Source: Rotaria sp. Silwood1 (lineage: Eukaryota > Rotifera > Eurotatoria > Philodinida > Philodinidae). From it: DNA of 64,000 nt. The position numbers were made by a program, and so were the translations under genes. Below, piece after piece: positions 1 to 10,924 of this stretch (its first letter is position 1; every line of letters begins with the position of its first letter). The notes under the pieces were generated by a model. The model did not search any database, was not told where the DNA came from, and saw only the letters and a list, made by a program, of their open reading frames with translations. The DNA is taken from NCBI GenBank assembly GCA_905250075.1, contig CAJNOP010000420.1, forward strand, positions 1-64,000, read 5' to 3'.

Positions 1-379
1 ATGTTTGTATGACTTTTTGTTGAACTTATACACGTTTTTGAAGAAAACTACTAGGTGTAAATTTTGAAAGTAGGTCCTTTCGATTCATTCTCTCCATTAC
101 AGACCAAAACAACAGGTTTTTCACATCAGATTGTCAGTGTGGTGTGTTATTTCAAAGATATCAACGTCCACAGCTACATCCAAAATAGTTATTTTTTGCC
201 TTTTTTGTGCATTGCTACATTGTGTGTCATACGAGTTGAATCGAGACTCTGATTAACTTTACACAAATAGCATGAATTCCTTATCTCTTACCTTGATATT
301 AATCGTTTTGTTTTATTTGTACAGACATAAAAACAAGTAAATTTTACGTTTTTTCTCAAAGTTTCATTATATTTGAACG
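1..379. other. Left-edge flank without recognisable gene
   Basis: An open stretch of about 60 codons on the plus strand starting near 64 resembles no family I know and has no flanking splice or TATA signal that I trust. The last 60 bases before 380 are AT-rich, as expected for the 5' leader of the transporter gene that follows. Confidence 0.3.
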
Positions 380-1889
380 ATGTCTGAGTTGGATTCGACG
401 CTTTACTTATTGCCGAATTCACCTTCGACCTATCGATTGTATCGACGTCGATTCTATGTTATCTCAGTCTTCGGTTTGCTTACTTTCAATCAATCTCTGT
501 TCTGGCTTACATTTTCTCCAATTGCTAGAAATGTAAAACTCTATTATAATACTACCGAATCGACGATCGATTTGTTACTCAATTGAGGAAATATTATTTG
601 TATACCAACCTTTCCTATGGCCTATCTTCTATTAAACAAACCACATCGACTTCGACTATCTATGATTCTGTTCGCTGTCACATGTGTTGCAGCCACTTTT
701 CTACGCATCATTCCATCAATCATTAGTTCATCGTCAGATCACCATTTTAGTCTGATTCCAGTACCATTTTTGCATGCTGGTCAGGTACTTCTTGCAGCTT
801 GTGCTCCATTGGTACAAGTGCCCGTGTCGCAACTGTCTTGCATTTGATTCGATTCAAATGAAAGAACACGCTCAACTACATTTGCTCTTGCAATCAACAA
901 CTTTGGTATAGCTGCTGGCTTTGTCATTAGTCCATTCATAATCGATACACCTGAGCATGTTCCTCGTCTTCTTTACGTTCACTTAGGTCTTGCCATTCTT
1001 AGCTGTATCCTAACTCTTGTCTATTTTCCATGGCATCCACCAAAACCTCCGTCACCAGCTGCTGAGCGGCTCATTTCCTATTCATTTAGTGACAGTAATG
1101 GTAATTCTCTGCGTAGTTTTATGAAGGATCTTTGGCGATGTATGAGATCATCGTCATTCATGATTCTTTCTGCCGTAGGTGGTTTATTGACAGGTACATT
1201 TAATGTGTGGACAGACCTTTACGATATCATTCTTGCCCCCGAGAAATATACAGAACAACAAGCAGGTCGAAAAATGAGGATGTAGCAGTAAAATGACTTT
1301 TCTACTTCTCTTAGGATGGTTTGGCTTTGGCTCAACTGTAGCCGGCATTATTGGTAGCTTCTGTGTAGGTGCTCTTTCTGATACACGTCGCTTTCAGCGT
1401 TCAGTTGAAATATTTATGATCGCCTCACTTATTGGCTGTATTCTTTCCATTATCTGGTTTGAACTTTGTGTTCACACAACATTTTTCGAGAAACCTATTC
1501 TTTCATCCACTCCTATCTCCATTGGACTGTCAACTGCGCTTGCTGGCTTTTTTCAAGGAGCATCAACGCCATTGATCTATGAAGCTCTTGCTGAAACTAT
1601 GTTTCCACTACCTGAAGCAATCTCAGCACTAGCTATCAATCAATGGAACAATTTTTCATCTCTTGTTCTCCTTTTTGTTGCACCAAATCAAGATAAACTT
1701 ATGAATTTACTTGTATTGATAGTCGTTGGTGCTTGTATTTTAATGGTTTGTGTATCACTAGTACTCTACGAAAGGCGGTATGAAAATCAAAGAAAACTGT
1801 TCGGCAAGCAACAAGAAGTATTGAATGATGATGATAATTCAAGTACATGTGTTGATACAGCCATTCACCAATCGAAACTTGAAACTTAG
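380..1889 (+). pseudogene. SLC49/DIRC2-like MFS transporter gene with two in-frame TGA codons
   Basis: Two exons, 380..1265 and 1315..1889, separated by a 49-bp GT-AG intron that keeps the frame (codon GGA split, giving A-G-W-F-G-F-G). The product, about 486 residues, matches the length of SLC49 (FLVCR/DIRC2) major-facilitator transporters. It shows many hydrophobic segments, the block NERTRSTTFALA after the fourth TM segment (compare DERATATAIA in human DIRC2) and the loop VGALSDTRRF in the C-terminal half. Family members are polytopic membrane transporters of small molecules; the substrate here cannot be told. The frame is otherwise open but is cut by TGA at 584..586 and 845..847. Both fall exactly where DIRC2 has tryptophan (contexts LLLN-[W]-GNI and SCI-[W]-FDSNER). 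No frameshift or other stop is present. It is a young pseudogene, or a gene whose UGA codons are decoded or edited. Family call fairly sure; status uncertain. Confidence 0.75.
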
Positions 1890-1964
1890 GCTGATGTAAG
1901 AAAACAAAATCGTTTCCAATGGTAGCTTTTAAAAAGTTATTCTTACATCAAATCAAAGCAATAG

Positions 1965-2183
1965 TGAGGGTGTGGGGTGTGGCTGTGGGTATGGATGGAT
2001 GTGGTTGAGAGTGAGGTTTGATTGTTGCTTGGCTGTGTGTGAGTGGCTGTTGGCCTGCGTATGGGTATTGAGTGCCGGTGGGTATGAATGTAGGTGTGAG
2101 TGGAGGTAAGTGTTTAGAGAAGAGTCACATCCGTACCCATGCTACCATACTCCACATCCGCCACACCTACACTCACATCCTCG
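1965..2183. repeat. Telomere-like foldback: G-rich arm then C-rich arm
   Basis: About 145 bases of degenerate TGTGGG/GTGTGG-like sequence (1965..2110) are followed at 2126..2183 by the complementary C-rich type (CACATCC, CCACACC). The order, G-rich then C-rich on the same strand, means the two arms can fold on each other. It belongs to the dispersed family described in the findings. Confidence 0.6.
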
Positions 2184-2397
2184 ATAAAGTATCTATTTTA
2201 AAGAAAATGCTGATCGTTACGTTGTGCTTTTACTATGAATGGAATTTGCTACCGAATAGTATATTGATTACCTGACGGATTCTCCTGATATTCTGACTTT
2301 CGGCTCTTCTAAGAGTGCCTACATCGAGAAAGTTGCGAAGCCAAGGGAGGGAATGTATGCGGGTATTCCCTTCATACATGTCCACATTCAACCACAC

Positions 2398-2811
2398 CAG
2401 AGATGGGCGAGTCAGATGTTTCTAAGGTTCAAGTTAAGTCAAGTCATTAATCACAAAAAAACTATTCAAGTCAAGTCCAGTCAAGTCACAGCACTTTCCA
2501 AGTCAATTCAAGTCAAGCCAAGAGCTTAAAAAATTTCTTAAGTCAAGTCAAGTCAAAAAATGACTACATATTCTCATCTGGCTGTCGCTTATCTGAAATA
2601 CATGAAAGAATTACTGTTTCTTTGTTTCTACTCTTATAGGTACTTCTAGTGTAGACAAGAATTAGACGAATAAATTGCTAAAATACGTCTATTTTTTTAC
2701 TTGGCTTGTGACTTGGCCTTTGAAGGTCAAGTCACAAATCAAGTCGAGTCAAGTGAAGAATTCAAAAGAAAAACTCTCAAGTCAAAAAATGACTTGACTT
2801 GCCCATCTCTG
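2398..2811. mobile_element. hAT-type MITE with terminal inverted repeats and 8-bp target duplication
   Basis: The 414-bp element begins CAGAGATGGGCGAGTCA and ends with the near-perfect inverse (TGACTTGACTTGCCCATCTCTG at 2790..2811 ends in the complement of CAGAGATGGGCAAGTC). The CAGRGATGGGCAA-type terminus is typical of hAT transposons. It is flanked by AACCACAC (2390..2397) and AACTACAC (2812..2819), an 8-bp target duplication with one mismatch, as hAT elements make. The interior holds many copies of CAAGTC in both orientations, probably subterminal transposase-binding repeats, and no coding capacity. It was inserted into a C-rich telomere-like tract. Confidence 0.8.
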
Positions 2812-2870
2812 AACTACACCACACACAAACACACATTCGACACCAACAGTCACACCCACACACTATAATA
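2812..2870. repeat. C-rich telomere-like tract interrupted by the MITE
   Basis: CACACACAAACACACA and CACACCCACACAC-type sequence continues the tract found left of the MITE at 2378..2397. Removing the MITE joins the two parts. There is no clear G-rich partner arm, so this is a single-armed copy or part of a larger decayed tract with 1965..2183. Confidence 0.5.
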
Positions 2871-2978
2871 ATTTATTGTATGTTTGACTATTTTATTTTC
2901 ATTGGTACTTGGAGTTCTCGATACTGTTATTGTGTTGCGCACTATTTTTCACGGTTGCGTGTGCCAATTAGTTGATCA

Positions 2979-4019
2979 TCAGCCGTTGTATTTCAGATTG
3001 AATTTTTGTACTCGGTGGTTACCATTATCGACGACATACAGATTACCGTATCGATCGAATGATAAACCGACGGGTCCATGGAGTTGATTTGATCGTTTTC
3101 CTATCCCATTTCCACCAATAATAACATTTCCCTGTGTGGCTCCTTCGGACCATCGCATGATTCGGGCATTCCCTGCATCAGCTACGTAGACAGTGCCCAA
3201 TTGATCAACAACCACTCCTCGAGGACATGCCAGTTGTTTGAGACTATTTCCTCGTCCATGACCACCAGCCACGACAGTGCCTTGTTTTGCACCTTCTTTC
3301 CATTTCATCACACGATCATTTTGCCATTCAGAAACGTACACTGAATGATGTTGATCGACAAATACATATTCTGTGGAAGAGAGTTGATCAAGACGATCTC
3401 CACTTCCATTGTCACCTGCTACTACTATTTCTTGAAAATCTGCTCTTCGATATCGTCTTACTTTATTATCTCCTGCGGCAGTGACATACAGAGAGCCATT
3501 CTCATCCATCGTCAAACTCCGACAATGGACATTGGAAATGATCGTTTCTCCACTTGTACCATTTCGGCGAGGCCATCGAACGACTCTTTGATTCGAACCA
3601 TCACAGATTATGAGACTATCAGTGCCGTTGTCAACAATCACATCGAATGGATCAGACAACTGATGAATTCCTCTTCCTCGTTTATTTCCACCGGCAACTA
3701 CTTGACCACTTGTCTCACCCTGTCTCCACTTCATAATACGATGGTTGCACGTATCAGTGACATAGACAGTTTGATCATCATCGACATACAAACCCCATGG
3801 GTAACAGAGTTGATTGTTCCCATTACCTTCTCCGTTTCCCCCAGCCACAGTGATACCATTTTGTTTCCATCGAGCATTTGGGTGAATATTTACGGGAGTA
3901 GAGCGTAACGGAATCACTGAAATTAAGAGATATAGATAAATGGAATTAGGCAGAGTTGAATTCGAAGGAGAGCCCTTGAACAATTCAGGTTTTTCTTCGA
4001 GGAAGAGGTGCTGGTACAT
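2979..4019 (-). CDS. NHL-repeat six-bladed beta-propeller protein
   Basis: The 346-residue frame contains six NHL blades with the pattern QL-x-P-x-G/D-x-x-VD-x-x-x-x-[VL]YV-x-D-x-x-N-x-R-[IV]-x-[KR]-W, for example VYVADAGNARIMRW and LYVVDNGNHRVQKF, spaced about 50 residues apart. The blades are linked by VVAGG-x-G-x-G loops, so the propeller looks complete. NHL propellers bind protein or RNA partners; stand-alone forms like this are frequent in rotifer genomes and their role is not known. A perfect acceptor (TTTCAG) lies at 3917..3922, just before the codons for VIPLRS. The real exon may therefore begin at 3916 with an upstream exon not identified; otherwise the ATG at 4019 is used and IYLYLLISVIPL could be a short signal-anchor. 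It is convergent with the MFS gene. Confidence 0.8.
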   Translation of the reverse strand: MYQHLFLEEKPELFKGSPSNSTLPNSIYLYLLISVIPLRSTPVNIHPNARWKQNGITVAGGNGEGNGNNQLCYPWGLYVDDDQTVYVTDTCNHRIMKWRQGETSGQVVAGGNKRGRGIHQLSDPFDVIVDNGTDSLIICDGSNQRVVRWPRRNGTSGETIISNVHCRSLTMDENGSLYVTAAGDNKVRRYRRADFQEIVVAGDNGSGDRLDQLSSTEYVFVDQHHSVYVSEWQNDRVMKWKEGAKQGTVVAGGHGRGNSLKQLACPRGVVVDQLGTVYVADAGNARIMRWSEGATQGNVIIGGNGIGKRSNQLHGPVGLSFDRYGNLYVVDNGNHRVQKFNLKYNG

Positions 4020-4446
4020 AGTGCAAACACTCTAATAGGAATATGCATCGTCATTTAGTGACAGATTGAGAAATAGCTTTCATAGCAGGCTAGTGTTCTC
4101 TTTAGTTTTTTGAGACATTCCATTCGGAAAGAGGAACATGTGCATCTTACCAAGCGTTTTTGTGTCTCTCACGTGAAGGAAATTTCCTTGATATTCCACA
4201 CGGGGTTTTCCGTTCTTCGGACTTCGGTGTGCGACATGTTCCTCAGACTTCTGCAACCATTGCTCATCTCCTTTTTTTGTCTTCCCTATTAGGTTAGTCG
4301 GTTGTCTAGGTACGCATGCGTTACGGACCTACATAAGGAAAGGCACGATCCTTCTAATAATACGTAGTAATTTCCAACTATTTTCTGCAAATCTTTTCTT
4401 CTTCTTGTTTTGTTGTAATTTTTTTTACAATCCTACTCACTCCATA
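4020..4446. other. Intergenic stretch with a short inverted repeat
   Basis: No gene recognised. GAGGAACATGTGC near 4131 has an inverted partner (GCGACATGTTCCTC) near 4228, a roughly 12-bp imperfect inverted repeat of unknown meaning. Confidence 0.3.
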
Positions 4447-6041
4447 AACAATAAGGGTTATAAAAACTTTCGTATGTTGAAACTCTGGAAGTTTAAAGAA
4501 TTTTACATAATGCAATCGATATAATTCTTTTTTAGAGAGTTGCAAGACAAAGAAAAAAAGAAATTTTCTTTGGAGAAACTAAAAAGAGCATTGTTATAGT
4601 GATCATAAGACCTAACTATGATTCATAAGGTACGATTCCCTTTTCTGTTCTTCCGTCTGATCCACGTCGTGGCGATGAATAACAAAGATTTTGATTTTTC
4701 TTTTGTTAGAAAGTTATAGAACAGGAAATTCAAGAAGTTTATGAAATAATATAAAAAGTTAGTTTCTGACGAATATCTTGCATAAAAAATCTATCCATTC
4801 GGTGAATCAATTAAATCTAATTATTTTAAAATGGCTGGCACTTATAATACTGAGGAGCAGAGAATTATTGACAGAATTAAATGTATCGCCTTTCGTAAAG
4901 CTCGAGATGATGGTGCAACATCTATTAATTGACAATGGTCATTGGAGAAAATTCATCGCTCAGTTCGATTTGTTAAAGACTAGGGAGAAAAACAATATGA
5001 CCAATGTTTTGCTAACTATTCAAATGCTGGCCCTAAACTTAAATTATCACAAGCAAGTCAAGACATCGTCCTTAAAGCGAGTGGTCAACAAAGAAAAAGT
5101 TGTTCTGTTGTGGCGAAGAAAATTGCAGAAAAGTAAAAAGAGTACGTCGTTTCAAGAACAATCAACAACTATCGTCATCAAGAAGTTCTATAACCGTTTC
5201 ATGTTATTCCAAAATCGTTAAAAACGGAAACTCATATATCGGATCGATTATGGATGTGCGATTGGTTCAAAGATTGGACCAAAGAAGATTTTATTCATCT
5301 CGCACCATCTGATGGTTTTTTGTCTGGACTGTTCATCAACCAAATTATCAGAATGATCGAATTTGGGCAACAAGTATCGATGATATTGAAGAAGATCAAC
5401 GTTATCGTAAAATGGTTAAAAATCAAGCATGCATTTGAACTTTCTTTATATTTACTACTAAGAAGTTACATTGGGTAATCAAAGATAGAGGTGAATCTTG
5501 GACTGGTCAATGTTTTCGTGATACGATATTAACGGAAAACGTATTTCCATTCTTAAAAAATGAAGAAAATGTTATCAATTTCAATGAAGTTATATTTGTC
5601 CATGATAAAGTACCATGTATGCGAGCAAGTCAAACCCAATATTTACTTCGAGACAAAGACATCAAGTTTTGGGGTAATGATATTTGAATAATCAAGGATG
5701 AAGTTGAGAAAAAAAATGTTAGCAGAAACTGAACATTACTTTTATCTTAAAGAAACACTCAAGATGCACATTTCTGATGTTCTGACAAATATGGAAAATG
5801 ACACTGATTTGTTTGAAACTCTTATATGTTCGTATCCGTCTTGACTGCCTGCAGTAAAGAACGTTAATGGTCATCATACTGATTACCAATTGTGCTCATC
5901 AAACAATAGAAAATTAAAGGATTTTGTATCAAATTTAGTTTCAACATTATCTCAACAGTAACTTCTCTCACACTTATAATCAGTGAAATTTCCTAAATTT
6001 AGTCATTTTGGCATATGAAAACTTTCATAACCCTTATTGTT
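4447..6041 (+). mobile_element. Tc1/mariner-type transposon, degenerate
   Basis: A 1,595-bp element bounded by TA dinucleotides (4445..4446 and 6042..6043), the target duplication of this superfamily. Its termini are inverted repeats of about 30 bp beginning AACAATAAGGGTTAT on the left and ending ATAACCCTTATTGTT on the right, with a few mismatches further in. The interior carries a plus-strand transposase relic. TA flanks, matching termini and coding content agree, so the boundaries are well supported. Confidence 0.85.
4831..5961 (+). pseudogene. Tc1/mariner-like transposase, inactivated
   Basis: Reading from the ATG at 4831 with stop and frame corrections, the protein starts MAGTYNTEEQR, has a helix-turn-helix part (HRSVRFVKD) and then DDE-domain blocks including HISDRLWMCDW, HLAPSD, a VHDKVPCM motif with the second catalytic Asp, and IIKDEVEKKMLAE near the end. 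The family's WPGNSPDLNPIE-type block with the third catalytic residue is missing: the sequence jumps from FWGNDI straight to IIKDEV. There are at least five internal stops (TGA, TAG, TAA, TAA, TGA) and frameshifts near 5320 and 5430. Clearly dead; could not encode active transposase. Confidence 0.75.
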
Positions 6042-6356
6042 TAGAATCAATAAACCCTATTTTGACGGGCTTTCATTTGGTATAAAATTCATTATCCTCT
6101 CTATTTAAAATTATAGCGGTACTCCCCTGGCAAAATATTATTTCCAAACGACTATTTCTTTACTGTTCTTTGGCATACTTGTATGTCTCCTGTATAAGTT
6201 TGTACATTACTTGACTCATCCAGTTTATCACTCCATCATCACAACAATTCCTTCACTCGTATTTATCGTTATACTCACGAAATTTTACACCAAATTATGA
6301 TATTAACTTTTACCTAGCTTTGCAATTGATGTCGACGAACCCTACCCACAAATACA

Positions 6357-6378
6357 TATATATATATATATAATATAT
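6357..6378. repeat. (TA)n microsatellite
   Basis: About 22 bases of alternating T and A just downstream of the ADP-ribosyltransferase stop codon. Confidence 0.8.
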
Positions 6379-6392
6379 GTATGGCAGAATAA

Positions 6393-7130
6393 TCAACTTA
6401 CGACGAACGGGTGCTCAAGAAGAACATGTGGTGGAGTAACTTCTCGTATTTGAATAATGTGGAGACCGTTACCAGCATTGACTTTGCCCACAACTTCAAA
6501 ATAAAATCCTGGCAAAAGTAAAATTTCATCTTCTTTCTGGAAATATGAATATGGCTTAATAGCCTTTCCGTTCATACATTCAATGCTGAAGAGAGTTCTT
6601 GTGCCCGTTTTCCCCAAATACATAGGCTGCTCTAATACTTCCAAAGATAGAGTACAGGAAGAAAATGCCCACCATATATAGCGTTGACCACGGTGATATT
6701 TCGAGTGTAGACTAGACTTGACACCACGCCATAACACTTTGACTGAGCACGGTGATATTTTGAAGAGGGCCGTAATAAATAGTTTAAGATAAAGAAACCA
6801 TGGCTGAAGTTTTCGACGATCTCGGTCACGAAGCATTTCATTCAGAATCAAGTACAAGCTACGAGTTCTTGTTTCCATCGTATAGAGATGAATAGCGGCT
6901 GCTTCGTCAGGTGTAAGCCCATTGACAGGATTCTTTAATGCATTCTTAGCGATCCAAGCGTCGCGAGGTAAATTACGAAAGAGCGATTTGATTGGTTCAA
7001 TAGCTTCTTCTAGTGAAACAAGATCCGATTCTTGATAGCCATCAAGTGGTTGTAGATAAGCCTCGGGTTCGTCGCAAGTATCCTCAATCAAACGAGGATT
7101 CCATTCGTGACCACCTGCTGATGCAGACAT
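6393..7130 (-). CDS. Arginine-type mono-ADP-ribosyltransferase (R-S-E clade)
   Basis: The 245-residue product has the three landmarks of the R-S-E ADP-ribosyltransferase fold. An Arg lies in VLWRGVK (R135), an S-containing strand in AFSSCT (about 157-158, a variant of the usual F-S-T-S), and E-x-E in FQKEDEILLLPG (E200, E202). ART enzymes transfer ADP-ribose from NAD+ to protein arginine. The first ~110 residues are helical and include GLTPDEAAAIHLYT, common in rotifer members of this family. There is no clear signal peptide from this ATG, so it is probably cytosolic unless an upstream exon exists (TTTTTAG lies about 25 bases upstream). The last codons GTC-GTA-AGT overlap a perfect donor (GTAAGT, 6396..6401), so a further small exon is possible. 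The catalytic residues look intact. Confidence 0.8.
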   Translation of the reverse strand: MSASAGGHEWNPRLIEDTCDEPEAYLQPLDGYQESDLVSLEEAIEPIKSLFRNLPRDAWIAKNALKNPVNGLTPDEAAAIHLYTMETRTRSLYLILNEMLRDRDRRKLQPWFLYLKLFITALFKISPCSVKVLWRGVKSSLHSKYHRGQRYIWWAFSSCTLSLEVLEQPMYLGKTGTRTLFSIECMNGKAIKPYSYFQKEDEILLLPGFYFEVVGKVNAGNGLHIIQIREVTPPHVLLEHPFVVS

Positions 7131-7365
7131 GATCGAAACAATGATAACTATACTAAAAACAGTGAGAATAAGTGGCTTAAGACAAGTGCCAGTGATATCA
7201 TGACATAAGAATCCTTAGGCATAGAAATATTGAAAAAAAAGAAATCTTAAGTTTAATGACATCATTTCTCGTTATATCTCTATGAAAATAATATCGATCT
7301 CTTATACACGTGAATGACGCTAACGAAATGGGAGTAGTTCCAGTCTCAGCTCATGTCTATGGATA

Positions 7366-7420
7366 CACTGTAAAAAGCCAAGATTTATGAGTTTGAAACG
7401 TATAATAAATCCTTTTATCC
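7366..7420. repeat. Copy of a dispersed repeat shared with 11877..11945
   Basis: CACTGTAAAAA followed about 30 bases later by AACGTATAATAAATCCTTTTATC. The same two blocks, similarly spaced, occur at 11877..11945. No coding sense; it may be the end of a transposon family. Confidence 0.4.
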
Positions 7421-7653
7421 ATTTTTGAGCTACCAAATATTCCCATTTTCCAGATAATAAATGGAAAAATCGTTTATTATGTGTCGAATACAGCTCTAAA
7501 GGGTTATATTCCGTTGCCAATTCAAAAATCTTTTCTCTGTTTATTATGTGATGAAAAACGCTTTCCTTCTTTATTATTATCGGGATATTTTTTTGACAGC
7601 GCTTGTGTATAGACCTTGCTACCTGGTGTCTTTATTGTCATTTTTATGACCTT

Positions 7654-7724
7654 CGGGTGTGGGTGTTGGCGTGCGGTTATGAGTATTCTCATGCAGATCC
7701 ACACCCACATCCACATCCATACAC
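7654..7724. repeat. Telomere-like foldback element
   Basis: The G-rich arm GGGTGTGGGTGTTGG is followed, after a loop of about 30 bases, by the C-rich arm CCACACCCACATCCACATCC on the same strand. The arms can form an imperfect stem. Confidence 0.6.
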
Positions 7725-8149
7725 TAGGACTGCAAATTTCCGGAAGTACTTATCTCACTCTCCTCTACCACATATAAAAAACCAGACAATTCTGAGATAT
7801 TTCACCATTGTCGGTGTCTTTAAGTGACTGGTTTTCTCAAACATTCACTCTTATGTTTCTATATACTTGTAATGTCAGTTTTGGTTCAAAACTGACATTA
7901 ACTAAAATCTAAATTTTAAGAGATTTAAATTTAAAATAAATTGACAAGATACTAATACTCCCAGTAGTAACTAACAAATACTAAAAGAATACGATCGATG
8001 ATGTGGCACACACTAGCAAAGAAATTCTTGGAACCCTTCGAATACCGTGCGAAAAAAGTTTCGTGGAATAGCATGCAAGGACGTTTTTGTCCATATAAAT
8101 TAAATCATAAAGAATTCAGCCCGAATCAACTTTATTATTTATATTTTAA

Positions 8150-9894
8150 TCAATCTGACATATTAGGATCCTCGTCACACCTATCACACACAAGATTTAC
8201 GCAACTATGCACTTTACACACATATATTCCGCATTTATAGCATTTGGGACCAATTCTACTAGCTTTTTTGTTGACTTACATAATCCATAGCTTCATCATA
8301 ACAAATCCGACGTCGACCACGATTCATTACCATTCATTGGGTTGTTGTTGCTACTGCTCTAATTGTTGTTATTAACGATGATGATGAAAATGAATCTGAT
8401 GATGATGTCTTTTTGCGCAGAATGCTGTATATTCCCAAAACAATACCCTTATGTAAACTTGATGTGTTTCTTTGTGAAACATAAGGTTTCACCAAGAAAA
8501 GGGCTAGTTCTCTAAGAAAAAGACTTCTCCTGGTTGGATTCTTTTTCTTCCAAACAGAAAAACATTCAAGAAAGAGTATGAAGGCGTTAACACTGATTAT
8601 ATCAAGCAAAGTGTAAAAAATAGATATTAGCCATCTGAAAGAATCTCTTTTTGTTGTATACTATCGTGCAAGTTGATCAATTGTATCAACACCACCTTTA
8701 GTATCATTATAGAAAATATTGATTTCGGAGTTTTTCTTTTCTCCTTCAAAATCACCAATTATTTGATGTTGATTGGATATAAAAATACGAATTTCTTTTG
8801 GTTTGTGACAGTACGAGAGGAGTGTGACTGGTGCTGTTGTTTGTGTTACTTTTGAAAAGAGAAACATAGATGAATCAAGTTCTCTTTTTTAACCAATTTT
8901 AATAATTTCCGGTATATGCTTTCTGTTGGTTCGGATAGTGCCACCTACAATCAATTGAAATTCATGCCACAGTTCGTCTGGAAGTTCTACAGATGAATAG
9001 AAGCGATTCATGGTGATATCCCGTGAAGTGCCTTTGATTATTTGCGCTAGTCGGTGGACGATGGCCTTTGGTTTATTTGAAACTTCATTTGATTAAGCCG
9101 CATAAGGTTCCATATCTGATACATAACTCTTATGCGAATCTGTAAGCATCCTGATTAGTATTCCTTATTTACCAGGCTTCTCCTTCATGAATACTATGAA
9201 AGGACAACGACCACGATATAAAGAGAGCATTTTATCAATAGTTGTACACTGGTATGCCTTGAAATTTGATGAAAATGTGGATGTTACCATTTGAAATACA
9301 TCTCGCATTGGTGCGAATTTGTCCTTTTTTTCGTTCTGCTCTTGTAGCGGCACCATCCATTCTTAGATGTTTCAATATCTCAAAAAATTGATTTCTGGCT
9401 ATGGCTCCTTTGTAACTAGTCTTCTATTCCTTTCCGACCACAGATCTGGCACAAATAAACCATTATCTTGATTTGTACCCATCATATATAAAATCCCAAT
9501 AAATGCTAAAAATTCGCGTTCATCAATAAATTTATCATTTAGTCCGATATGCTTGTTTGTATGTTCAATTATTGTTGTCAATACGTCATCAGTAAAAAGT
9601 TTTTTAAATGAATCTTCTATATTTTTCACTTTAACAAAATGTGTAACACCAAATGTATCTCTTATGATGTTTTGTCTATACATCTTTTGATTTCTTGAGG
9701 GTCTTTTGTAGTAAATTCTTCCAATCTCAGCCGTTACTTGATCCTCTTCACCATCCTCTTCATCTTCATCTTCGTCTTCATCATCATCATCTTCTTCACT
9801 GCTACCATTTTCAATATCTTCAACGAAATCTTCTGCTTCGGTAGAGTATTCTTCTTCTGGCGGAATGTTTATAATGTCATAATATTCGGTCATT
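8150..9894 (-). pseudogene. piggyBac-type transposase, inactivated
   Basis: Fragments in order match a piggyBac transposase. From the ATG at 9894 they are: an acidic N-terminus (a long Asp/Glu run), the EREFLAFIGILYMMG and LWSERNRR region, KFAPMRDVF, LYRGRCPF, VGGTIRTNRKHIPE, the conserved INIFYNDTKGGVDTIDQ, and a C-terminal cysteine-rich zinc-binding tail (CYKCGIYVCKVHSC, CDRCDED) ending at 8150. At least four frameshifts (near 9415, 9330, 8650, 8290) and several stops break it, so it is inactive. I did not find convincing TTAA-flanked termini. The Asp/Glu run near 9750 is a normal low-complexity part of such proteins. Confidence 0.8.
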
Positions 9895-9971
9895 TTATAA
9901 ATTTTATTTACAATGTGAATATTAAAATATTTTCGAACTAATAACGCAAGAATCGAATTAATTGGTTGCAA

Positions 9972-10924
9972 GTAAAATGATCGCTTTTTTTAAAAACGTA
10001 CATTATATATTGGTAAACAAGCTCAGAAAGTTTCGAAAGGACTTGGAAATAATCATGAACACATGAGAAAAATCATAGAACATAATAATAAGAAGAAAGC
10101 AGTTGGAATATATCGAAGGTGAAAGAAAAGAAAGAACATATCTACATGTATGATGTCGTAGACATCTATACGATATAATAGATGAAAAGACAGAAAGAAA
10201 AGATATATAGGTGAATCATACTATAACATGAATTTTTTTCATGTAGAAGAGAACGTTTTTTTCAAGAAAAAATGAAGCATTGATGAAAAGGATGTATTTG
10301 GCAGATGAAAGAGCTTAAAAATTTTACACTCTAAAAAGTTTATATCGATTAGTTGAATTTTTCGCCAAAAAATAGTAATTTTTTACTCATATGGACAAAA
10401 ATGTGCATGCATAGTATTCGAAGGATTAAACTATGTCAATCCAAACCGTTAATCTCGACATGTCAATTTCAGTCATTTACAATATTACTAATATCTTGGA
10501 AGTAGCAGTATAACTTTCTGCATAATTTCGTTTCGATTTGCAAGCTTTGTAAAAATTGACTCACTACGCTTCTCAATGTCGTCAATAACACACTGTTGTT
10601 AATATTGAATTTTTCTACAAGCGACATTGCTTACTTGCTTATTTCGAATACCGTGTTGTTTCAACTTCACAGCATGTCAACACAGTTTCTTTAGTTGACG
10701 TTTCTTTTGCCTCTTTCTTTTCATTTTTATATTTCTTTCACTTACATGTTATAAGTGGAGAACGACTGCACATAACAACAAGTTACTATGCAAAAGATGC
10801 ATTGATGCAGAGTGACAATGAAGAACAATTAAAATATGCTTTGAATTGAATTCATTTCAGTTCTGTTCGACATGACTAAGATTATGCAAAAAGGAAACAT
10901 TCAAAAATATATGCCGTTTGCCTG
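9972..10924. other. Intergenic, no gene seen
   Basis: AT-rich sequence with poly-purine stretches near 10050..10330 (GAAAGAAAAG type). No open frame or family match recognised on either strand. Confidence 0.4.

Noticed and set aside
3345-3908. 187-codon plus-strand open frame
   Set aside because: It lies antisense to the NHL propeller gene, whose periodic repeats are unmistakable; the plus frame has no motif.
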